A program made the translations under genes and the position numbers. Source: Actinomycetes bacterium (GTDB lineage Bacteria > Actinomycetota > Acidimicrobiia > Acidimicrobiales > Bog-793). Taken from it: a stretch of DNA of 64,000 nt. The stretch spans positions 62,001 to 126,000 of the forward strand of contig JAKABW010000001.1 of NCBI GenBank assembly GCA_021796535.1, written 5' to 3'. This document shows positions 18,428 to 28,502 of this stretch, in pieces. A model generated the notes under the pieces. The model had not been told where the DNA came from and did no database searches. It worked only from the letters and a program-made list of their open reading frames with translations. The number at the start of each line of letters is the position of its first letter. Positions within the stretch are counted from its first letter, which is position 1.

Positions 18428-19813
18428 TTGTCGTCAGCCGGGAAATATGCTACATCGCTTGTAAGTAAATTTGATTTAGGGAGTAAAGAAAAAAACAAGA
18501 ATTTCAGCATACTTCTTCTGGCAAGGGTCTTTATGAGCGGGGCCAGGGCGCTGTCCGGAGTAATAGCGGCGATTTACTTATCGATTATAGGGTTTAATGC
18601 TTTTGAAATCGGCATGGTGTTTCTGGCCATAGGGATTTTTTCCGCCATCCTGTCTTCCGTCATCGGTTTGATATCCGATCAGTTCGGCACCAAACCTTTT
18701 CTGGTGGTTATTCCCCTATTTGCCTGTCTGGCAGGTGCCGTATTTGCTTTTTCAACCAACCATCTTTTGTTGATTTTGGCGGCAACGTTGGGCACTTTTG
18801 GGAGAGGTGCCGGTGCCGGTGCCGGTGCGGTCGGTCCTTACCAGCCGGCGGAATCGTCTTTGTTGCTGCAAATTTCCGGTCACAAGAAAAGAAACAAAGC
18901 CTTCAGCATGATGGCAAGCGCCTCTGCTTTCGGAGCCGTGGTGGGGGGCCTTTTGTCGGCCACTATGACCCCGAGTACGCATACGGTGCACTTTGCGCTT
19001 GCGTCTTACAGGGATGCATTTTTGGCCACGGCATTTTTGGCGGGATTGGCCGGCATAGTTGCCACGGCACTGACCGCAGAGTCTCCCGAAGCAGAATCAG
19101 AGAATTCCGATGCTTCCGATGCGCTTATCATTGACGCCGAACAAGCGGATTTGAACGGGGCCGAAACGGCCGGCGGTGCAAAAATTAAACGCAGCATAAA
19201 ATTTCCGCACAAGAGCAAGCCTCTTTTGTACCGGCTTTGGCTGACCAACGGGATCAACGGTCTCGGTGTCGGGTTTTTTGGTCCTTTTGTCTCCTACTGG
19301 TTTTACAAGAGATTCAATTTATCGACTGCCGAAATAGGGTATCTGTTCGTTGTGTTGAATGCCGTTACGATGTTCTCCACCTTATCTGCTTCCCGTGTGG
19401 CCAAGTATTTCGGAATTGTCAAAGCCACAGTGTACTTACGTCTCGCACAGGGAATTTTATTGATTCCGCTGGCACTGTCCCCAAATGTATATATAGCCGG
19501 AGTTATTTTTCTTATCAGGAGTTTGGTGCAAAGGATGAGCGTTCCTTTGCGGCAATCGTACGTTTTGGCTATGGCCGACGAAAAAGAGCGGGCAAGCGTT
19601 GCGGCTTTATCGAATTTGCCGTCACAGATTGCCATGTCGGCCAGCCCTGTCTTGGCCGGGTATATCTACGATGAAATCAGTCTGGCCATGCCTTTTGAAA
19701 TAGCGGGTGTACTGCAACTCGTCAATTCGATCTTATATTGGGGATTTTTTAAGAATACCCCCCCGGAAGACGAAATTAAAAAATCCGTTCAGACAGCAGT
19801 GCCCGGAGTTTGA
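18428..19813 (+). CDS. MFS transporter (TTG start)
   Basis: About 12 hydrophobic segments in MFS arrangement. Confidence 0.85.
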   Translation: MSSAGKYATSLVSKFDLGSKEKNKNFSILLLARVFMSGARALSGVIAAIYLSIIGFNAFEIGMVFLAIGIFSAILSSVIGLISDQFGTKPFLVVIPLFACLAGAVFAFSTNHLLLILAATLGTFGRGAGAGAGAVGPYQPAESSLLLQISGHKKRNKAFSMMASASAFGAVVGGLLSATMTPSTHTVHFALASYRDAFLATAFLAGLAGIVATALTAESPEAESENSDASDALIIDAEQADLNGAETAGGAKIKRSIKFPHKSKPLLYRLWLTNGINGLGVGFFGPFVSYWFYKRFNLSTAEIGYLFVVLNAVTMFSTLSASRVAKYFGIVKATVYLRLAQGILLIPLALSPNVYIAGVIFLIRSLVQRMSVPLRQSYVLAMADEKERASVAALSNLPSQIAMSASPVLAGYIYDEISLAMPFEIAGVLQLVNSILYWGFFKNTPPEDEIKKSVQTAVPGV

Positions 19814-19820
19814 CAAAAAC

Positions 19821-20588
19821 TTATTTACTGCCCTTTGGCAGTTCCAACTTATAACCGAGACCTCTGATCGTCGTTATGAAATGGGGATTGGAAGGGTCCT
19901 CTTCTATACGCGAGCGAAGCCGCTTGACATGTACGTCCAGTGTTTTTGTGTCACCTACGTAGTCGAATCCCCAAATCCGTTCTATCAGGACTTCTCTCAT
20001 GACAACCTTACCGGCATGTAGCATGAGTTGTTCCAAAAGTTCAAATTCTTTACGGGGCAGCATGACCTCTGATCCGCGGACTATACACTCGTGGCGATCG
20101 GGATCCAAAGTTATTTCGCCTATTTGAAGTATATTTTCATTTGTGGTTTTTATCTCATCCCCCGTGCTTTTGGGGGATTGCGCTCTTTCTGCGTCTTTTT
20201 GCTCCTGGGTGGAACGCCTTATTACAGCCCGCATCCGTGAGATCAGTTCATGTATCCTAAAGGGTTTTGTCACGTAATCGTCGGCACCGATTTCAAGTCC
20301 GACAACGGTATCGATTTCCGTCGACTTTGCGGTGAGCATGATGATAGGGACTCCGGAAAACATTCTGATCTGTCTGCAGACGTCCAGTCCGCTCATTTTG
20401 GGCAACATAATATCCAAAAGTACAATGTCGGCGGGCCTGCTTTTGAAGCTCTCCAATGCCTCCATACCGTCTCTGGCAATTCTTACCACAAAGCCTTCAC
20501 GGCTTAAATTAAGTTCCAGGGCTTCTATGAAGGATTCCTCGTCTTCTGCTATCAGTACTTCTGTTTGCTTTTCAGTTGATGTTGGCAA
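19821..20588 (-). CDS. OmpR-family response regulator (RegX3/PhoP-like)
   Basis: Receiver domain (VLIAEDEESF, VLLDIMLPKMSGLDV, LTAKS) plus winged-helix output domain (VGDTKTLDVHVKRLRSRIEEDPSNPHFITTIRGLGYKL). Confidence 0.95.
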   Translation of the reverse strand: MPTSTEKQTEVLIAEDEESFIEALELNLSREGFVVRIARDGMEALESFKSRPADIVLLDIMLPKMSGLDVCRQIRMFSGVPIIMLTAKSTEIDTVVGLEIGADDYVTKPFRIHELISRMRAVIRRSTQEQKDAERAQSPKSTGDEIKTTNENILQIGEITLDPDRHECIVRGSEVMLPRKEFELLEQLMLHAGKVVMREVLIERIWGFDYVGDTKTLDVHVKRLRSRIEEDPSNPHFITTIRGLGYKLELPKGSK

Positions 20589-20640
20589 GGTATTTTATCC
20601 TTTTTGCCGACACTACAGTAATAGAGTGCCGCCGCGACAA

Positions 20641-21984
20641 CTAGTTGCTTCCGTTTTTAATAGTAGTGAATAAATTTTTATCTGCCACTCCGTGTAGCGG
20701 AATTCTGACGGTGAAAGTAGACCCCTCACCTTCTCTAGAATCCACTTCTATCATACCCCCGTGATTTTGCGTGACGTGCCTTACTATGGCAAGGCCGAGA
20801 CCCGTTCCGCCTGTCTGTCTGCTTCTTCCGTGGTCTACGCGATAAAATCTTTCGAAAATTCGCGTGAGGTCTCTGGCCGGAATGCCGATTCCGCTGTCTT
20901 GTACAGAAATGAATACCTCATCGTCGTCAACTTTACCTTGGCAAGTAACGGTTCCTCCTTCGTAGGAGAACTTAACGGCATTTTCCAAAAGGTTATAAAT
21001 GGCAGAGGTCAGTTGCCGTCTGTCGCCGAGCACGCTCACGGGAGGAGAGGGCTCGTTTAGCTGAATGCTGACTTTTCTTTGTTCGGCGGAAGACCATACG
21101 CGTTCCGCCGCTTCCGCCATGCATAGGTTGACCAGCACTGGTTCTCTGGGAGGCGATTCTTCGCTTTCGATTCTGGTGAGGTCGAGCAAATCGTCGATAA
21201 CTCTGCTGATGCGGAAAGCTTCCATATGGATTCTTTCTGCCAGACGCTTTTGAATATCGGGTTCGGTTTCCGTCAGCAAAGTTTCCGCCAGTAATCCCAA
21301 AGCTCCCATGGGGGTCTTTAATTCGTGACTGACGTTGGCAACAAAGTCCCTGCGTATTTCTTCCAAGCGTTTCTTTTCCGAAATATCTTCTATCACGGCC
21401 ATGACACCGAGAGCCCGTTGCCCGTTGTCCAGCGCTTTTGTTTTTACGCTCAATGTCCTTCTGGGAGGACCGTACAGTTCAAGAATCCGTTCCTCCTCAC
21501 CCCCGATGGCGGTTTCTTTGATCAAGTCGTCAACAGCCTGTGTCGTGATGGGGTCACCGGAAGAGTCTTTGACAATTTCGATGGCTCTTGTATTGTAAAA
21601 CACCGGTTCACCGTGTTCGTCGCATACGATAACGGCTTGGGGAAGAGAATCAAGGGATTTTCTGAGCCGTATGGCTTCCGAACTGGCTTCCGTGACGGCT
21701 TCGGTGGCAAGGTCAGTGGCTCTTTCCACGAGCGTGATCGAGTCATCCAGTGATTTTGGGTCTTGCTCAATATGGCCGATGCCGAGTCTGGTGGCCAGAG
21801 AGGTCAGTCTCAGGTTAAGGGAATTGCTCAGCTTTTTCTTGGTAATCAAAGAGGTCAGCAAAATTGCCACGATTATAACCAGTGCGTCAACGCCTGCGGC
21901 CGTGCCCAGCTTGGCAGGGTCTATATTTATATTTGCCAACATTAAGTAACTCCCTACCTCTAGGATTAAGGCAGCCAATACCAT
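20641..21984 (-). CDS. Sensor histidine kinase (SenX3-like)
   Basis: H-box FVANVSHELKTPMGAL, N-box YNLLENAVKFS, G-boxes DSGIGIP and GTGLGLAIV. Confidence 0.95.
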   Translation of the reverse strand: MVLAALILEVGSYLMLANINIDPAKLGTAAGVDALVIIVAILLTSLITKKKLSNSLNLRLTSLATRLGIGHIEQDPKSLDDSITLVERATDLATEAVTEASSEAIRLRKSLDSLPQAVIVCDEHGEPVFYNTRAIEIVKDSSGDPITTQAVDDLIKETAIGGEEERILELYGPPRRTLSVKTKALDNGQRALGVMAVIEDISEKKRLEEIRRDFVANVSHELKTPMGALGLLAETLLTETEPDIQKRLAERIHMEAFRISRVIDDLLDLTRIESEESPPREPVLVNLCMAEAAERVWSSAEQRKVSIQLNEPSPPVSVLGDRRQLTSAIYNLLENAVKFSYEGGTVTCQGKVDDDEVFISVQDSGIGIPARDLTRIFERFYRVDHGRSRQTGGTGLGLAIVRHVTQNHGGMIEVDSREGEGSTFTVRIPLHGVADKNLFTTIKNGSN

Positions 21985-22345
21985 TTCATATAGTTATGAT
22001 AGTTGATTTATCTGGTTGAACATAACTCCGACCGGATAATGTTATAAATTACCCAGTCCAACGGCAGCCATACCGCGGCATTCTAACTTTCGGATTATAA
22101 ATACACATAGAGTGAATATTTATGATCCGTTTTTTCCGGTCGGCAAATGGGATGCTTTGTCGGCTGAGCGGTTTTTGATTTCAGAATTTATTTTTAAAAA
22201 ACCGGCGGCTCTCATATCGGTAAGGATGTGGTATTCCCTGATGATAGACAGAGAACGGTACCAATTGTTTTTTGTGCACGGCATGAAATATGTTCATTTT
22301 GGTATCCCTAAAAATAAAACTTGAAGCATGTGAAAAGGAGTATAT

Positions 22346-22642
22346 ATGTTGTCTTTACGGATATTGCAAGGTGTTGTGAACTTAAATCCCACGCAATCAG
22401 GGTTGCCGGGGACCTCTCAATTGCAAAGCCTCATCAACGGAGTCGCATTTTGGGGACTTCTGGCTGCTTTGGCGGGGCTTATCATAGGAGCCGGCACCTG
22501 GGCACTGGGAGCACATTCAAATAATTACCAGCATTCCGCCACCGGGAGAAGAGCCGTTTTGGTTTCCATAGCGGCAGTTTTAATAATAGGTGCTGCTCCG
22601 GCCATATTGAATTTCTTTTTTAAAACCGGAGAAGGCTTTTAA
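22346..22642 (+). CDS. Small two-TM protein, VirB2/TrbC-like position in an actinobacterial transfer cluster
   Basis: RBS AAAGGAG before the ATG; two hydrophobic helices; directly upstream of a TrbL/VirB6-like gene. Confidence 0.65.
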   Translation: MLSLRILQGVVNLNPTQSGLPGTSQLQSLINGVAFWGLLAALAGLIIGAGTWALGAHSNNYQHSATGRRAVLVSIAAVLIIGAAPAILNFFFKTGEGF

Positions 22643-22645
22643 AAA

Positions 22646-23965
22646 ATGTCGCCCGGTCTGGGGATTATAGCCCACATTGTCAATTCCGTTTTTGGTCTGA
22701 TGGTCGGCTGGGTCGGACGCGGAGCGGCTGCTGTGGTCACGGAAGTGGGAAAAGCCATGTCGGCTACCACCAGCCCCGTTCTCAATGCCGGCTTTTTGAC
22801 GGAGTATAAGGCCATGGCTGCCATAGGGGCAGTTATGTGTTGTCCTATAGTAATTTTTGCGGTGATACAGGCGGTCGTCCATCAGGACTTGGGAAGTCTG
22901 GGGAGAATTGTTTTAATCCGCCTTCCCGCCTCAGTCCTTTTGACTGCGGCCGCAGTGAGCATTGTCCAACTCGCTCTGAGCTCGACTGACGGACTTTGCA
23001 ATTATATTTTGCAGGCGACACAAAACCAGAGCAATTCTGTTTTCGGTGTCGTGACCACACTGTTGTTGGGAATCAGCGGGGTCGGCAAACCGCTGCTGCC
23101 TTTTACGGGTTTTGCAGCGTTGATGCTTGCCATCCTTGCGGGAATTTTTGCCATCCTGCTATGGCTGGAATTGGCCCTAAGATCGGCTGCCGTGGCGATT
23201 ACTACACTTTTTTTGCCTCTGGCCCTTGCCGGCTATACGTGGAGCGTGACATCTCATTGGGCTAAGCGTCTTGGAGAAACAATATTTGCATTGATAATAT
23301 CAAAATTGGTCATTGTGGCGATTTTGGATTTAGCAGTCGTTACTTTGGCCAGCACCTCCGCGGACGGAGTTTCCGCGGGGGTAACGGGAATGGCGATTTT
23401 GTTTTTGGCTGCCTTAGCCCCTTATGTGGTTTTGAAACTTATCCCGATGTTTGAGCAAGGAGCGGTTTCCCATCTCGAAGGAGTCTCCAGACGTCCACTG
23501 CATCTGCTTGATACACAAAGCTTTACACGCAGGATGGCCGGGGAAGGGACAGATTTTTTCAACCGATGGGGAGGAGACGGCGACAATGACAATCCGGCAG
23601 ACTTCTTGGGCAACGTAGATCCAAGCGGCGGTTCAGGCGACGGAGGCGGACTGATGCCAATTTACATGGCGGCAAACGAAGAATCGGCAAATGATCTGGA
23701 AAAAGGAAAGGCACGCAATATGCAGCAATATGAAGTTGGCGAAAACAATATTTTCAACGGTCAAGAAATGACCCCGGAACAGCAAGTTCTATCAGAAAAA
23801 ATTTATAACGAATTGAACCGCTACGGGAATTTACATAACTTTGACATCGAAGCAGAAGCAGCTAAATTGCGAAACGGCAGCTCCGCTATGCCGACTGAAG
23901 AAGATTTGGGAAAAAGTAACGGCAAAACTTATTTTGCTGAAACAGATGATATTCAATCAGAATGA
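22646..23965 (+). CDS. TrbL/VirB6-like polytopic membrane protein
   Basis: Multiple TMs followed by a hydrophilic C-terminal tail; T4SS cluster context. Confidence 0.7.
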   Translation: MSPGLGIIAHIVNSVFGLMVGWVGRGAAAVVTEVGKAMSATTSPVLNAGFLTEYKAMAAIGAVMCCPIVIFAVIQAVVHQDLGSLGRIVLIRLPASVLLTAAAVSIVQLALSSTDGLCNYILQATQNQSNSVFGVVTTLLLGISGVGKPLLPFTGFAALMLAILAGIFAILLWLELALRSAAVAITTLFLPLALAGYTWSVTSHWAKRLGETIFALIISKLVIVAILDLAVVTLASTSADGVSAGVTGMAILFLAALAPYVVLKLIPMFEQGAVSHLEGVSRRPLHLLDTQSFTRRMAGEGTDFFNRWGGDGDNDNPADFLGNVDPSGGSGDGGGLMPIYMAANEESANDLEKGKARNMQQYEVGENNIFNGQEMTPEQQVLSEKIYNELNRYGNLHNFDIEAEAAKLRNGSSAMPTEEDLGKSNGKTYFAETDDIQSE

Positions 23966-24008
23966 AGTCTTATTAATTGCGAATTGTCAGACAAAGGGGT
24001 GTTGTTTT

Positions 24009-25415
24009 ATGACAGACCTACAGGGAACAGGAAATAAATATAAGTTTGGTCCAAGAGATAAAAGAGGACTGATTCTGGGCGTTTCTGTTTCGCAGGCAAT
24101 ACTGCTCTCCTTGTTTTTGTTGGGAGCCGTCCTCCTAATCAGGGCGAATGCCAGCTTGTATCAAGTGATCGCAGGTGCAGCGATGTTTTTGGCCGCCACC
24201 GCTGTCGTATTTATTGACGTAAAAGGAAAGCCGGTTCAATCTTGGATACCGGTAATGGCAGAGTCGCTAAAGCAAAAAGTCCTTTACGCCTTTTATCATA
24301 AAAACTTTAAATTAGTCGTTCGCGGCAATAAAACTTTACCGAAAGCGTTGGCAGGCCTAAAAGTTATCCCGGTCAATTCCGAAAAGCTTTCTTTCGGACT
24401 TATCAGAGACCGCAAGAGGTCAACCGTAAGCGTACTGATAGGGATGGGCTCTCTGCCCTTTGCGCTTCTCGGCGATAAAGAGCGTGACCGTCATATCAGG
24501 GCTTGGTCCCAGATACTGTCAGCTGTGGCATACGAAACTACCAGCATCAAAAGGATTCAATGGGTTGAAAGAACCCTCTCGGATCAGGGAGAATACCTGG
24601 CTGGCCATGACAGGCTGGCATCATTTGACGATCGCTCTCCGGAGCATGAGGATTACGGGGCGGACCTCTCTTACAGACGTTTGCTGGCGGAGCAGACAAA
24701 CGCCGTTTATAAACACGACGTCATTTTGTCTTGTACTTTTAATTCAAAAATTGAGCAAAGCGCCATAGAGACAGAAATTGCCAACCTGCTTTTGAGATGT
24801 AAAGAAATAGGTTTTGAAGGAGCCGCCGTTCTTTCTTTGGAGGATGTCAACAGCTACCTCAGGCAAGTATTTGATATCAGTTCGCGCTCACAAATCGTCG
24901 GCTGGCCTTGGCCCCAGAGCATAAAAGAGAATTGGTCTTATTTACAGACAGACGGACTGTACGTGGCCGGCTACAGCATTATCGAATGGCCGAGAATGGA
25001 AGTGAAAGCCGGGTTTTTTCTTCCCTTGCTGATCGGATCCAATGTCAGAAGAACTATTTCGTTGGTGATGCGGCCCGTTACTACGGGACGGGCCGTAAAA
25101 CAAGTAGAACAAGCCAGAACTGAGCATGCCGCGGATACCGCCATTAAAAACCGTTATGGGTTTTCACTGACGGCTCGGGCCAAAAAAGAAGCGGAAGCCA
25201 TAGAGCGCCGGGAACAGGAATTGGCGGCCGGCTTTGCCGACTACAGATTTGCCGGCTATATCACGGTGTTTGCCCAGAGTCAATCAGCTTTGACCAGTGC
25301 ATGCAAACAAATAGAGCAGCTGGCTTCTCTTTCGCTGCTGGATATCAGGAGGGTATATGGGGAACAAAAAGAAGCTTTTCTGTGTACATTGCCCATCGGG
25401 AGGGGATGTGACTGA
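24009..25415 (+). CDS. SCO6880-family (PrgI-like plus VirB4 N-terminal-like) transfer protein
   Basis: Two N-terminal TMs then a long soluble domain resembling Streptomyces SCO6880 proteins; ATG 24009 after AAAGGGG. The track start at 23841 overlaps the preceding gene. Confidence 0.75.
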   Translation: MTDLQGTGNKYKFGPRDKRGLILGVSVSQAILLSLFLLGAVLLIRANASLYQVIAGAAMFLAATAVVFIDVKGKPVQSWIPVMAESLKQKVLYAFYHKNFKLVVRGNKTLPKALAGLKVIPVNSEKLSFGLIRDRKRSTVSVLIGMGSLPFALLGDKERDRHIRAWSQILSAVAYETTSIKRIQWVERTLSDQGEYLAGHDRLASFDDRSPEHEDYGADLSYRRLLAEQTNAVYKHDVILSCTFNSKIEQSAIETEIANLLLRCKEIGFEGAAVLSLEDVNSYLRQVFDISSRSQIVGWPWPQSIKENWSYLQTDGLYVAGYSIIEWPRMEVKAGFFLPLLIGSNVRRTISLVMRPVTTGRAVKQVEQARTEHAADTAIKNRYGFSLTARAKKEAEAIERREQELAAGFADYRFAGYITVFAQSQSALTSACKQIEQLASLSLLDIRRVYGEQKEAFLCTLPIGRGCD

Positions 25416-25453
25416 ATCATCTTTTGTAGATCGCCGCAAGCTTGGGAGATGTC

Positions 25454-26722
25454 GTGAATCAATACATACATGAAGCAACCACTATTCAGATAGGATCGGT
25501 ATTTCCTTTTGTGGCCAGCAAACCGCTGGGGATAGATAAAATTTTAATAGGAAGAGATTTATTGGGCGGCCTCTTTTTGCACGATCCCTTTGAACTCTAT
25601 AAGGCGGGCATCATAACAAGTCCCAATATGGTATTGATCGGACAAATTGGGAGAGGCAAAAGCTCTCTTGTGAAGACCTACCTTTACAGAGAGGCGGCTT
25701 TCGGGAGGCAGATAGTTGTTTTGGACCCAAAAGGGGAATACGGTGCTTTGGCAAATGCACTTGGTGCAGAACCGATTTATTTATATCCGGGCGGTCCGTA
25801 CAGATTGAACCCATTGGACATGACATCCGTCGGGAGCGCCGATGGGCAGGATCCGGATCGCCATAACCCGAACAAAGAAGCCCACTTATTTAAAAAGAGA
25901 TTAGAATTGATGATAGCCATCTGCTCGGCCTGCGTTCAGAGGACTCTTAAGCCCATTGAATATACGGCATTGGAGTATGCTCTGGCGTCGTCTTCCGGCA
26001 GACATACAACCGTATTGCTCCCGCACATTATCGACGAGCTTTTATATCCTTTGTCCGACGCTTATACCCAAATTGGGATAAAACAAGAAGAATTGGTTAT
26101 CGGAGCGCGGGACATAGCCCTGGAGTTACGGCGCCTTGTCTACGGGGAGCTCGCCGGTATGTTTGACGGTATCACAAGTCCAGCCTTAAAACTTAACAGA
26201 AATATTTTTGTTTTGGATCTTTCCGCTCTTTATGCCTCGCCGGCTTTGGGAATTATGATGGCATGTGCCGCTGCATTTATACAGTCAATTTATGCGGATT
26301 CTACAAAAAAGAAAACTCTTTTGGTGGTGGATGAAGCTTGGGCGGTACTTCAAAATGTGGGAGTGGCCAGATTTTTGCAAGCATCATGGAAACTGGCACG
26401 CAGCAGGGGGATAGCCAATATTGCGGTACTCCACAGGATAAGCGATCTTGAAACTTCCGGAGAAAACCAAAGTGTGCAAAGTAAGATCAGTACCGGACTT
26501 TTAAGTGATTCCGAAACCGTAATTTGCTACGCACAACCTCATCAGGAAGTAAGTCTGGCGGCAAAAAGTTTGGGAATTACAAGCGAAGAAGCGGCGCTGT
26601 TACCCAATTTGCGGAAAGGCGTAGGGCTATGGAAGGTGGGTTCAAGGACATACCTTGTCGAGCACAAACTTACCTTTAGAGAAAAAGAAATTATCAATAC
26701 GGATCAGTCACTCACAAACTAA
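25454..26722 (+). CDS. VirB4/TraC-like ATPase
   Basis: Walker A IGQIGRGKSSLVKT, VLDPKGEYGAL, Walker B TLLVVDEAWAVL; GTG start at 25454 after GGGAG. Confidence 0.88.
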   Translation: MNQYIHEATTIQIGSVFPFVASKPLGIDKILIGRDLLGGLFLHDPFELYKAGIITSPNMVLIGQIGRGKSSLVKTYLYREAAFGRQIVVLDPKGEYGALANALGAEPIYLYPGGPYRLNPLDMTSVGSADGQDPDRHNPNKEAHLFKKRLELMIAICSACVQRTLKPIEYTALEYALASSSGRHTTVLLPHIIDELLYPLSDAYTQIGIKQEELVIGARDIALELRRLVYGELAGMFDGITSPALKLNRNIFVLDLSALYASPALGIMMACAAAFIQSIYADSTKKKTLLVVDEAWAVLQNVGVARFLQASWKLARSRGIANIAVLHRISDLETSGENQSVQSKISTGLLSDSETVICYAQPHQEVSLAAKSLGITSEEAALLPNLRKGVGLWKVGSRTYLVEHKLTFREKEIINTDQSLTN

Positions 26723-26758
26723 AAATTACATTTTCAATGTAAAAGATTACGGGTAAAT

Positions 26759-28465
26759 GTGAATCCTCAATTACAAAGCAAAAATGACTCTTTATTACTA
26801 ATAATTATCTCGGTATTTGCGCTTATTGCGCTGTCGGTTTGGCTTGCCGGTGGTCTGGCCATGGTTGTCGCTGGGCACGGCTGGCATGAGGTCGGCATAG
26901 ATGAGACGTTGTGGCTTGTGATTGGGATGGCAAAGCATCCCAAAAATATCATTCTTGCATGGCCAAAAGATAAGCGCGCTTTGCTGGGGCCGAAACCCAT
27001 AATCTATTTTGCGATCTTTTTTGTTTTTTTATTAATGTTGGCAGTATTCGTATTGTTGAGGTCAGTGCACACCAAAAAAAGATCCAAGGCAACCGGAGGC
27101 GGCAGGATAAAAAGCGTTTCATATCGCGCTCAACCGGTGCTCAATTCCGGAGCCAGCTGGGCATCAAAACAGGATATGAAAATTCTTCTTGCAAAAAAAG
27201 ATACTTCTCAGAGACTTGTTGTGGGCAGATTTCATTCGAGACTGTTATCCGTGGAGGCCAACCACTCCGTCTTGCTGGTCGGCCCTTCGCAATCCGGCAA
27301 AACAAGCGGCTTGGCTATTCCTGCTATTTTGGAGTGGGAGGGTCCGATAATAGCCACCAGCGTGAAGACTGATTTGATCAGGGATACCCATGCCCTACGG
27401 GCCAAAAAGGGCAAAACATTTGTGTATGACCCCACGGGGATCAGCGGCTTAAAACGTTCGTCCTGGTCTCCTCTGCTTTTTTCCCGCACTTGGGAAGGAG
27501 CCCTTTCTACGGCAGCAAGTTTTTGCCAACAGGCAAAAACCGGCGGCGGGGGCATGGAAGACGCCGGTTTTTGGTACGCCACGGCTGAAAAGCTGATCGC
27601 CCCCTTGCTTTATGCGGCAGCCAACGGAGGATGTTCCATGGACGACGTAATTACCTGGATTGATACAGCGGAAGCGGAAGAGCCTTTCAAAATTTTGGAG
27701 TCTTTGGGGAACAACGCGGCCCTCCGTGCTGCCGCGGCGAGTTTTTCCCGCGAAGACAAACAGAAAAGCTCCGTCTATACGACAGCCGAAACAGTTTTGG
27801 CGGCTTTTGCCGATCCTATCGTGGCAAGTGTTTCCGGATCCAACGACTTCACGCCCGCCGATTTTACTTCCGGTCGGTCCAATACTTTATATTTGGTGTC
27901 GCCGGGACATTTTCAGCAACGCTTGCAGTCCGTTTTTACGGCGATAATCAAAACCATCCTCAATCACGCTTTGGAAGAGTCTTGCGCCAGAGGCAAAGTT
28001 TTGGATCCCGCTTTGTTGGTTGTACTGGATGAAGCCGCCAATATAGCTCCTCTGGACAATCTGGATACCCTGGCTTCAATTGCGGCGGGGCACGGTGTCC
28101 AGCTGCTGACTGTTTTTCAGGATGTCTCACAAATCGAAGCGCGTTACGGAACCCGTTGGGCGACGGTAGTGAATAACCACCGCGCCAAAGTATTGTGCTC
28201 TTCAATAGCGGACCCAAAGACACTGGAACATTTTTCGAGCGTCATGGGAGATGAGGACAAGGACGTATCGTCTCACTCTTATGACAAGGCGGGGAATTGG
28301 ACACAAAGTATTTCTTCCCAACCGAAGCGGCTTGCACCGGTGGATTATCTCAGAAGAATTCGGCCGGAGCATGCCGTTTTGCTTTACGGGCATCTGCCGC
28401 CGGTGCTTATGGAGCTGAGACCTTTTTACAAAGACAAGCAGTTGCGGGCTTTACTGCAACAGTAA
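26759..28465 (+). CDS. VirD4/TraG-type coupling protein ATPase
   Basis: N-terminal TMs; Walker A VGPSQSGKTSGLAIPA; Walker B LLVVLDEAANIAPLDNL. Confidence 0.9.
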   Translation: MNPQLQSKNDSLLLIIISVFALIALSVWLAGGLAMVVAGHGWHEVGIDETLWLVIGMAKHPKNIILAWPKDKRALLGPKPIIYFAIFFVFLLMLAVFVLLRSVHTKKRSKATGGGRIKSVSYRAQPVLNSGASWASKQDMKILLAKKDTSQRLVVGRFHSRLLSVEANHSVLLVGPSQSGKTSGLAIPAILEWEGPIIATSVKTDLIRDTHALRAKKGKTFVYDPTGISGLKRSSWSPLLFSRTWEGALSTAASFCQQAKTGGGGMEDAGFWYATAEKLIAPLLYAAANGGCSMDDVITWIDTAEAEEPFKILESLGNNAALRAAAASFSREDKQKSSVYTTAETVLAAFADPIVASVSGSNDFTPADFTSGRSNTLYLVSPGHFQQRLQSVFTAIIKTILNHALEESCARGKVLDPALLVVLDEAANIAPLDNLDTLASIAAGHGVQLLTVFQDVSQIEARYGTRWATVVNNHRAKVLCSSIADPKTLEHFSSVMGDEDKDVSSHSYDKAGNWTQSISSQPKRLAPVDYLRRIRPEHAVLLYGHLPPVLMELRPFYKDKQLRALLQQ

Positions 28466-28502
28466 GGGTCTTAAAGTCGCATGAAAATTTTTCTTGTGAC
28501 TC

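Noticed and set aside
22112-22324. 70-aa ORF before the T4SS-like cluster
   Set aside because: No clear RBS or family; likely part of the intergenic promoter region.
25415-25454. Possible frameshift breaking one VirB4 gene into two
   Set aside because: Gap has a stop, an SD-like GGGAG and a GTG start, and separate SCO6880/VirB4 ORFs are usual in actinobacterial transfer clusters.
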